Assembly: GCA_036898135.1 (NCBI GenBank)
Contig: CM072515.1
Location: 22,151,200 to 22,215,199 of the forward strand
From: Oncomelania hupensis
Lineage: Eukaryota > Mollusca > Gastropoda > Littorinimorpha > Pomatiopsidae
Reading direction: 5' to 3'
DNA: 64,000 nt
Under the pieces are notes generated by a model. The model was not told the DNA's origin. It did no database searches and saw only the letters and a program-made list of their open reading frames with translations. Below, one piece after another: positions 50,821 to 61,461 of this stretch. Each line of letters starts with the position of its first letter. Within the stretch, counting starts at the first letter, position 1. The translations under genes and the position numbers were made by a program.

Positions 50821-51052
50821 ACACATAAGACTTGAAATGGGTGACTGACCTTGCTTTTTATGCAGAAAATGGGTGAGTGTATCAGTCACCCAGAGTTTTC
50901 CAGCCACCCACTTTTTTCTAAGTGCGCGGGAGTGCTCTTTTAGTGCATGGGAGTGCAGTTGTAGTGCATGAGAGTGTTTTTAGTACACAGGAGTGCTCTA
51001 TCCGGGACGGAGAAAATACAGTGAATTTCCGAAGAATTTTTGAACAAAATTC
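49976..51052. repeat. Gene-free stretch with (GT)n at 50746-50822
   Basis: No exon seen. CCCACCC-rich stretch at 50240-50295 and a GT array. Confidence 0.6.
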
Positions 51053-51160
51053 GACCTATTTCGTCGCCCATAGGAGACGAAATAGGTCAACTTTCTAGAA
51101 AAGGGTTAGGGTAAGGGCTAGTTGCAGCGCTACAACTAACCCTTGCCCTAACCCTTTTCT
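51053..51160. repeat. Two adjacent hairpins
   Basis: 51053-51088: GACCTATTTCGTC and GACGAAATAGGTC around a 10-base loop. 51097-51160: 28-bp arms with two mismatches around an 8-base loop, with GGGTTAGGG in the left arm and CCCTAACCC in the right. A diverged relative of the first hairpin lies at 37681-37712. Confidence 0.75.
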
Positions 51161-51216
51161 GTCTAAAATCACTTTCCGATTCTTACATTCTTAGTAAAAC
51201 CCAGTTTTGGTGTTCT

Positions 51217-51220
51217 GTGT

Positions 51221-51275
<55 letters not shown>
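51217..51275. repeat. (GT)n microsatellite
   Basis: Pure GT array downstream of the two hairpins. Confidence 0.95.
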
Positions 51276-51276
<1 letters not shown>

Positions 51277-51579
51277 CTTAATTATTTGAATGTTGCACGC
51301 CCTCAAATACACTACCATTCTAACTTTCCTTATAATTCTCTAGTCTAAAATCAATTCACTGAATAAACGTTAAATGAAATAAACAAAAAAATAATAATAG
51401 TAAGAAGAAAGAGAAGACGAGGAAGAAGCTATTACTTAATATAAAGCTTCTTTAATGACAAAATATCGAGTTGTGTGTCACACAAAGAATACATTTTCGT
51501 TGATGGTAGATTCAACAAAATACAAAAGGCAACGGTGCAAACACAGCTATATTTCTTTTATCAAATGAACCAAGGATTA

Positions 51580-52520
51580 TCTTTCTATGCTTTTGACCCT
51601 GAGATGACATTGTCCTCTGGTTTCAAATACACATGTACTATCAAATAAAAGTACAGCAAAAGTTGTAATATGCCCAAAAAACGATAACTTAAGAATGATC
51701 TTGACCTTCAGTGGCCTGACTTCGGGATGACCTTGACCCCTATGTGATCTCTCATGCATGTTTGATCAAATAACCCATTAATGCTGTTGCATACTAGAGG
51801 TTAAATAAGCAGCCTTTCCGCTTTACGATGAACTATGTTTTGTATGTTTTTGCTAGGCCTAAACTGACCTTGACCTTCAAGATCAACGCAAAAACAGAAA
51901 ATATATGAAAGATCAATCTATCATCTCTAAATACAAGTTCTGACTTTACATCTTTCATAGTTTATGGTCAAGGTCACTTCAAAGTACCTATACAAACCAA
52001 CTTTGGACAACTCCAGTGACTTTGACCTGGGAATGAGGTTGACCAAATTTGTGTAGTATGTGTGTCTCATCGATATCTATCATGCATCAAAGAATCATAA
52101 GCTCAAAATAATAACCTAGAAAAAAAATTGTGAAAAATTGTCATTTTTTGACTAACATTTGTTAACCCTGTGACCTAGATCTTGAAGTGAAGTCATTCAT
52201 TCACTGTTCATTTTCGAGATCTCATACACTATCTTACCAAGTTTGGTTGCGATAGTTGAAATAGGCTCTGAGTACCTATAGCCACTTTAAAGTTTTTGCA
52301 CAGACGGCAGACAGCAGACAATGTACGGACGGACTTTTTGGGGCGTATCATTTTGGGGCTATTTAGAACTCATTTCACACAGATTTGCGAAATCTGGAAT
52401 TCTTTTGTATTTTTGTGAGCACATAGACTCACAATGCTATGCATGCGAGTCAAAAAGTGTAAAAGAACAGCTGGTGTTTAAAGGTCCCCCAGTAGATCCT
52501 AAGCAATAAAATTGTCTTGG
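51580..52520 (+). repeat. Dispersed repeat rich in TGACC/TCAAGGTCA sites (copy 1)
   Basis: Contains TGACCTTGACCTTCAAGATC, GGTCAAGGTCACTTC, ACCAAGTTTGGTTGCGATAG and a CAGACGGCAGACAG.. GTACGGACGG stretch. A second copy lies at 56450-56920. No frame of note. Confidence 0.75.
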
Positions 52521-52599
52521 ACGATTTTATGAAGCAGCAGAATACAAAAACAAAGTGTACCTTCCCCATTTTAATAATTTTGAAAAAATGTTTATCATT

Positions 52600-53178
52600 A
52601 CATTACATTACATTACATGATTATTGCTTTAGGTCCAGCGGACTCTTCCGAGCCAAATCAGGACCGGATAACCCCTGCTCCGCATAAAAGATCTGCTGAA
52701 ACAACCCCAGTGGTAAAACTGAAAGCTCTCCACCAGCCAGTCACCTTACAATAAAGACATGCCACACAGGGGACGCTGAGGCTGTACACTAATTTACTGA
52801 ACCCCCGTTTACAAAAATAAAATAGAATACAAACATCATTATAAATTATCAACAAAACACATACATATAAAATGCCTACATTGCTAAATAATAACATCAT
52901 AGGAAGCCCTAGTGACCACCTGGCAGAAAGCGTCCAATATTCCCAAGCTGATCCAACAGACCTCATACACAAATAAGGAGTCTTGTCCCGGAAGAGTTTT
53001 CAAGAAAAAAGGTAGATGACTGGTCTAGCGAAGAAGAAGATAGTATAGCAGATCGATAGAACAGAGCAGGAATGAGAAAGAGCAAATGAGAAAGACAGCG
53101 ACAGTGGGAATATAAAGCGCTAAATTTCCAGAAAGTGGGGATACTATTTATACTGAAACCCCCGGCACCCCAACGGGG
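52600..53178 (-). mobile_element. 0.7-kb retroposon family, 5'-truncated copy
   Basis: Tail of ATTAC units (CATTACATTACATTACATG), then TTTAGGTCCAGCGGACTC and the rest of the family up to CCCCAACGGGG. The minus-strand 5' ~130 bases are missing or replaced. The tail differs from the ATCA and GAT tails of other copies. Confidence 0.78.
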
Positions 53179-56063
53179 CAGTATGTGGACAGCGTTTATC
53201 GCAGATCTTGAGATATTTAGCACTGAAGAGTTTTGCTTGAATCTGACATGTGTGTTGCAGGCCTTAGAAAATGTGAACTATACATGCCTCAGTCAAAAAT
53301 GCAGCAGAACACTTTTTATAGCTGTCTTTATTGTGTATATCCGATACTTTCACATTAAAAACCAAACAAACAAACAAACAAAAATTAAACAAAACAAACG
53401 ATCGATAGATAACTTAATCAGAAGGGGAAAAAAAGATTGTTTTGTTCAATATTAAAACATCAGTATTCCTGATCCCACACACAAAACAAGACCCCGAAAT
53501 TATTGTTCAAAATCACAAATACAAAATTATGAACAAGGAAAGAAAAGTGTTTTAAATATGTATAAGTATCACAGATTCCAAATTGATGTACGTAAATGCT
53601 GGCATTATCACTGTTATCATGTAGAAAATACTTTTGTTTGTAAAGTGTTTTATCAAAAATGTGAATGTGTGCAAGACATGTGGTAAAATCCCTTTTCCTT
53701 TCATTTTAATACATTCACTCAAATATACATAAAAATGATAAATAAATGTTAAAACACTAGATGAATAAAAATAAAAATAAATATAAAACAAATTAAAATC
53801 TATAACACTGATCACTAATATGAAAAGCTGTTTTCGTATTACAGACAATGTAAAGTTTAGTTTTAAGTAACAGATAATGTAGTTTTTAGTTAATAATAAT
53901 AATTTGATAATGCTGTGGTTTATGGGGCTTTGAGTTCTGAGTAAAGTAACATGTCAAATAAAGTATCAAGTAATTAAGTGATTCATCTGGCAGAGAGTTC
54001 CATTTTGCAGATACACAAAATGTGTGTGGTTGTTTTTTTTTTACAAATACCCCACGTGATCAAATGTACAATGTAGAAACACACATAATATTATAGTTTA
54101 AGAGACAGTTTCAGACAAAAACACTTTATTTTTTCATGAATAAAGTAATGTTGTTTTTGGTCTCTTTCTTGAGAGCATACTAATTGTTAATACAAACATT
54201 AGAAAATAATCATAAGGACACAAATACAAAAAAACAAAACACCCTAATTTTAGAGACCTGTCATGAACTGGTTTCCAAACTTCTGCAAATGAATGTTTTC
54301 TGTAGGGAGACAAAAAGTGTGTGTTGACTGTAGGCCTTTCAGTGTTACTACTGTTACTACCACCTGTCAACATTAGGAAATGAAAAATCTACACCCAACT
54401 ATAAGTCCCTCAATCTGCAGTTATCTTGCATTTGCAAAGATACGAAAATGTACACATTTTTCACATTTCTTAATATAGTATTGATGTTTGCCATCATGCA
54501 CTGTTCAATGACCGTATACTGTGTATCATTCTAATTATTTAAAAAAGATCTCCAAGTAAGAGTTAATAATCTATTTTTACAGTAAATAATATTTATTTTA
54601 CAGTTCAATAATATTCAGTCACACTATTATGTGATAACTATGTTTTATTTGTTTAGATCACCATTGTTCAAAGCATTGACACTGTACGTAAAGCATTCAA
54701 AGTATTTACAAGCACTGATCATCAAATAAAGTCTGTACCCATGAAATAATACTTGGACCATCTCACTATAATGTAATAGTGAAATACAGCAGTACAGTTT
54801 CACAGTAGCGATGGGTGAATGCTTTGTGCATATTATCCAAACCAATAATATACAAACATCACAAAAACATATAACACAATAGAGAAATGCTTATGGACTT
54901 CTCATGGGTATGTCATGAAAATACTGTAACACATTATTATTTTTCAGTCTTTGGATGTCAATACAAATTGCTCTTTATTCATCAGTTTTCGCAGTTCTTA
55001 ATACAAAAAGTAATGCACTTCATATAACTCAACATATTAATATTCACATGCACCAAAAAAGAAAACAAAACTCTTCCTGTATCTATCTTGGATAGAGATA
55101 AATCAGTCAGTCCACTCAGGTATACTTTTGTCAGTCAGCAGTATACACAAATCAAAAAAACAAAATAAGGGTTGATTGATTTGTGCAGATCAGTTCCATC
55201 CAATATCTTTGAATGCAGAAAATGCTACGTTTGTGTTCTGTCAAGTATTCCGAAATGTTTCCATAAATTTCACTGCCGAAATACTACATTTGTGTTCTGT
55301 CAAGTATTCCAAGATGTTTTCCATTTATTTAACTGCAGAAATGCTACACTTGTGTTCAGTTAAATAGTTTGAGATGTTTCAATTTTTTTTCAAACACATT
55401 TTTATCCCCCCAAAAATTAAAATAATCATTACAGTGGTGGACCATGGAAAGTGCAGGGGGCGGTGTACCAACACTTTTTATACGCTAAGTTCCAGTTTCC
55501 AGGATGATTAAACTATTGAGCTTTGATAAGCAGCGGTCGTAAAAGAATTTTAAAAAGCTGTAATTGTAATTTTGCTTTATACATACTTTTTTTCCCAGTG
55601 GGAGGAGGGGGGAGGGGAAAGAAGGGAGGGCATCCAGTGCACCCCTCTCTTGTCCGCCCCTGCATTGGGTTTGACTTTTGATGGAAAACTGTAAAAATGC
55701 CATAAAGATGTAATACTAGTCGCACAAATGTTGCACAGGCTTAAATGCCAACCTATTACAGGGTTTGTTGGTGTGTCAAAGTCAATTGTCACTATTGGTG
55801 TTCACAACAACTCGATCTTGACCGTTACTGGTCTACCTTAACAGTTCTCAGCGATCCTGTCCTAAACGATGAATTATCGTAGTTATCCAGTCTTGTTGTT
55901 TGAAAGAAAATGTCCAAAACACCCAAACATTCAAGTAAGATATTCTACAAGAAACATCAACGCGTCACATGTGTGGGTTTTTCTGTGGACGGGAAGGTTG
56001 AGGCATACTACAGGGCACATAAAACAATTTTTTAAAGCACGTCTGCCTTCACTGGCTACAGTA
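53179..56063. other. 3' flank of the CFAP47-like gene
   Basis: No coding exon seen. Several minus-strand AATAAA equivalents occur (TTTATT near 55324, 54973 and 54124), but none can be chosen. G-rich stretch at 55600-55630. Confidence 0.5.
55212..55380. repeat. Tandem repeat, ~60-bp unit, three copies
   Basis: Units share ACTGCAGAAATGCTACATTTG and GTGTTCTGTCAAGTATTCC, starting near 55212, 55272 and 55332. Confidence 0.8.
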
Positions 56064-56300
56064 CTAATTGGTTTTCACTGAATTTTTCATGGGTGTCTGG
56101 TGTAGCACGAGCGGGGCCCCTTTGATAGGGGAGCAAACGCCTGTGGTGTGAAGTTTGAGGTTCTCTAGGACGAAGTTGCGGTTGACTGTTCGCTGTTGGT
56201 CAGGGTGCGGGCCTCTCATGGGAATGGAGGAGAGACCCTGAGGAGGACAGTACTCAGGCAGCACGCCATGCACGTCATAACTCCACTGCATGTCTGGGCA
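56064..56300 (-). CDS. CFAP47: CFAP47-like last exon
   Basis: Acceptor GGTTTTGCAG, phase 0, stop TAG at 56066-56064. Encodes CPDMQWSYDVHGVLPEYCPP and a tail ending MKNSVKTN. Confidence 0.85.
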   Translation of the reverse strand, partial: CPDMQWSYDVHGVLPEYCPPQGLSSIPMRGPHPDQQRTVNRNFVLENLKLHTTGVCSPIKGAPLVLHQTPMKNSVKTN

Positions 56301-58553
56301 CTGCAAAACCCAGTGAAACAGTCAATTGATAATACCATGGTGCAACAATCACCCACAGGCAATTGTAATTTTGATCATAACAGTCTAATAAAACCATTGT
56401 ACTGTATAAAAGGAAAATGTAAAAACATATATATATAGGTTCTGTATATTTTTGCAAGGCCTAAAATGACCTTTACCTTCAAGATCAATGCAAAAACGGA
56501 ACATATATGAAAGATCAATCTATCATCTCTAAATACAACAAGTTGGACTTTATAGGGTCAAGGTCACTTCAAAGTACCTATACTAACCGACCTTGACTTT
56601 GGAGTGCGGCTGACCAGATTTGTATAATATGTGTGTCTCACTGATATCTATCCTGCATTAAAGAATCATAAGTTCAATAGTAATAAACTAGAAAAAAAAA
56701 TTGTGAAAAACTCATTTTTTGACTAACATTTATTGAGTTGATTCATTCACTGATCATTAACTGATCATTTATGAGGTCTCTTGGGTATACAGCATCTTAC
56801 CAAGTTTGGTTGTGATAGTTGAAATAGGTTGTGAGAAATTAATCTACTTGCAAGTTTTGCACAGACATACCATGGACAGACATACGACAGACAGACAGAC
56901 CACAAAAATGTTTGTTAAATATCATATTTGAACTATTTACTATTTAGGACTCATCTCGCACAAATTTGCAAAAGCCTGTTGTTGGTTGTTGTTTTTTTTT
57001 TGGGGGGGGGCGGAAGGGGGAGAAGGGGTAGGAATGGAGGGGGCTTGGCGGGGGGTTGAGTACACAGACTCACATTGCTATGCATGAGAGTCAAAAAGCA
57101 ACTCAAAATTAACGGATGACAGGTTAAGAAAGTAACAGGTAAAGGGAAATAACTTGAATAAGCAGAAACAACCCCCAAATCATAATCTTCATAACCTCCA
57201 TTTTCTTTTGCAGAAAGAGATAAGTAAAAAATGGAAGTAGCTTAGATTGCAAACAGAAAACAACATATTTTAAAAATATCTATTGCCTAGAGAAATCAAA
57301 ATGCAAACGGAACATGAACAATGTCAAAGGCACAACCACATGAACAATATCCAAAGGCACAACCGGAAAAAAGTGACCTAAGTGCTACAAACCCACAACA
57401 TTTTTAACTTCCACTTTCTTCTGCATTGGCAAATATAAAAATATAATTAAATGAAAAACTTGGATTTGAAAATAAAACTAACAACAGCAAAAAAAACAAC
57501 ATATATTCTGCTTGTAGTCTACCACTGGGATAAAATCTAAATCCCTTTCTGCATTCATAAACAATATATCTGAATGAAAAGATATTCATAAACAATACAC
57601 CGGAATGATAAGGGATTCACAAACAATATACCTGAATGATAAGTTTTCCTTTGTACAGCCTCCCATAAACGTTCGGTGTGAATGAAACATTAAACATCGT
57701 GCCGCCCATGGTCTCAGGGCGAAGCTCTCCTGTCTTGGGAGTCACAGTCAGTTCTTGGTCACTACCATCCTCAAAGTAGGCATTGAACCCCACAGGAAGC
57801 CTGTAAATAAATTAAATGTTGAAATGAACAATTTGAAAGGAATTACAAATGCTAAAATAATATTCATTAATGTTATTGGGTGCAATACCAACCATACAAA
57901 TTGGAATCATACCCAAATGAATTTAAACAATAACAATTCCTATCATAAAAACAATTGATGCCAAAGCAAAAATAAATGACACAAAGTATATTAGCATGCT
58001 TGCATGCTCAAAGGCAGAAATAGAATCTAAACTTTACTCTCATACGAAGGCAGCTAGCGAACAAAAAAGTGACCATCAACAATTATTGCAAAAAGAACAC
58101 CCAAGACCCCATCATTAGTACCAACATTACTAGCACTAAATAAACCATACATAATAAAATAAGAACGAACAATAACAAAAAGCATCAACACCAAAAATCT
58201 TTCACAAATATGGCACAGCCTGTCAACAACAAATTATATATAGTTGCTTAAGCTAGTATAGTGGTAGTGGGGTGTCGGATAGTGCAGTGGTTGGAGCACT
58301 CGCTACTGTGTCGAAAGTGGAGCACCGTCCGGTGCGGTTAGCACTTGGATGGGTGACCGCTAAGGTGTGAAGCGACAAACAACAACGCCCCCAGTTGACT
58401 CAACTGTGATTGAGTACCTACTCTCTTGAGGGTGGGGAAGGTAAAGCAGCGAGGGAGAGAGTTGGGCATCACCCTCATTACGCTGGCCCAAGATAAGTGT
58501 GATCTCCAACATCACGCTCCCCTACGGCCACAAGGCTATGGGACTACCTTTAC

Positions 58554-58633
<80 letters not shown>

Positions 58634-60997
58634 AAGGATTGTAATATAGGCTAGCTTAGTTCAATATATAAGCTCAAGATTGCAGACCATCATTAATCCT
58701 CTCATTTATGCAATACACACCATAATAAAATGCATTCAGTAAAAGAACCATTAACAGTTCACAAATGGGACGAATTCCAGCGTAGTAATTACGCCTAGCT
58801 TTTGTTCAACCTACTTTGTCTGAGAGTGAAGCTTGAAACCGACTGAGGACATCTTGCCCAGGCCAGAAGCTTCAACGTTGATTACGTCATCCACTGGCGG
58901 GTCTGAGGCCATGAAACGCACAGGGAACTTCCACAACCCTCCCAACGCCCCTGTTATGTTGAGGTAGGCCAGGTAGCTGCAAACAGATTAAGAATGATTT
59001 AATATATCACCGCTGTTGAACGTAGAAGATGAAGAAGAAGATAAGATGAAGTAGGAGAAGAAGAAGAAAACTAAAATGGCAAAGCCCATATGACTCACAT
59101 ATATATCCTTTAAAACAATCTCAGTCAATATCAGTTACACCACTATCAAATTCATTCATTTCAATCAATTAACACTCTTGGCTGCAAAAGCAGCTAACAC
59201 AATTTAGGAGTTGTCAATAAAATGTTAAGAAATACTTGCAGCAGGATTATATAAAGACATGAATCTCTGTTTTTGACAAGCATTGACATCCAAACTTTCT
59301 TACTGTTAGAAAAATTAAAAAAAGAATGTTAATAAACTTTGAAGATAGTGAACTGGCTTTTACTGACACGTGAAGACTTTTCATTCCAAGACATCTTATT
59401 TATATTTTACAAGTATGTGACACTTTTGTCTAAAACATCAACGTCAGTAAACTTACTTCATAGTTCTGAAAGGAGCAAACTTTATGTTGAAGATGAGGGT
59501 GACCACACCCGTGGAGTTGCGATTCTGGCGATGAAGCGAGAGCTGTACAGAGTTTGGTAGGACATCCTTCATTTCTGGCGAGCCACAGAAAAGCTCATAG
59601 GAAAACTCTTCCGCTGTCTGCAAGCCTGCACATACATTATTTTAAAATGAAAGTTAGATAAGTGGTGCATTCATTTCACTCATCAGATTATTTGGAATTT
59701 TTCAGAACAAGGGGAAGAAAACAATTCATCACGTTACTGACAACAAATCAGTTGGTCTGCTACTATTTCTCAAACAAACGGAATACATTTTCTCAAAACT
59801 TTCAGAATTATGACTTAGCCTAGCAAAGACCAAAACCTAGGCAGTCTACCTTCATTGTACATCATCCTCTTCATTATCATCGTCATCATCCTCCTCCTCA
59901 TCATCATCACTACCACCATCACTATCACCGCCATCATCCTCTTCCTCATCCTCATCATCCCCGTCTTGTTCTCATTCGTCTTTTTCTGTGCACTCACCTT
60001 CGCCCACAACAATGCTTTCTGGCTTGTTGCTGACAACTGAGTCACGGCTGTCGGAGCTACCGCTCTTGCCCCTCAGCTGCATCTTGAAGTCCTGTCCAGC
60101 GTTAGATGCCACCACACCACCCAGCTTCACCTGTATAAGTACGTAATTCCACTAGTATGCAATACATACATATAGTCTTTGAGCAAATGACCTCACATTG
60201 CAGCAGTTTACCACCCATTTCATGTACTCTTCAAACATATTGTATTATTTATTACTTGGAACTCGGTATTACATTTCAGGATGTCAGGCTAATAATTGCA
60301 ACATTTTTGCTTCTTTGGATTGTGAACACACATTTTCAGAACAGTCAATTTATTACAGGCAATTTTAGTCAAACGTAAAGAGCTCTACGAATATCCAGAA
60401 CATTTTCAAAGACAAAAAGAAGAACAGGGTTTGAAATAGACCTTTTGCCATATTCTGGCTGTTATTATAAGGTTATATAGACACTTGGCCCGAAAGCAAC
60501 ACCAACTCCTGTCCAAGTGTCAGAGGTTGTCGGGGGCTTACACCTGAACACAGCCTACATACTTGATAAATCTCACACAATCAGCTAACGTGAAGGTCCT
60601 TTGTTTAGTGGAAACCAACAAGCAACATATTTAATATAAGCAGACAGGAATCATTTTCATTTTGCAGTAACCTATGATTATATCTACACATTACCTCCAG
60701 CCTGTGTTCAACGCTGTCGCGTGCCTGGCACGATATGATGGAACAGTGGGAGTCTCTGACAGGCTGTGACTCGGGAATGCCATAGATAGGGTACAGCCAG
60801 CGGATCTCGCTCACTCCATTCTGGCTCATGCTGGATACTGGATACCTGTGGCCAACAAAACAGTCAATAATTATACTTAACAAAATGCTACTGCTGAAGT
60901 ATAAAGAAAAGCCATCAATACTTAAATTGCTACTGATGCACACTACCCACGCTTCCAATCGCTAAATCTTGTGAGACGCCTGCGTTATAACTTCTTA

Positions 60998-61069
<72 letters not shown>

Positions 61070-61411
61070 CTTTATTATCTTTATTATTATTACTATAAAT
61101 TAATTTTATTTTTTTTAAATACCGACAATTCAATTAAGCTTTTATAAAAATGTCCCCAAATGAATGTGCGTCTCTTGTTCAGTGCACATTTATTTTTTTT
61201 ATCTAGTTGTTTTGAAAGCCAGATGCAAACCAAATGGTTACAGCTCAAATTTCTGACAGTCCAATTGATGCACAAACCAGGCTGGTTTCTGCTTAACCTA
61301 TCCAAATGGAGCCTGTGCCTAAACTAGACCCTGTCTTGAAAAATGCTCTGAACACAGATAAAAGGATTTGGCTCTATAGAATTAAAAGTCATCATCATCA
61401 TAATCTTCAGC

Positions 61412-61461
<50 letters not shown>

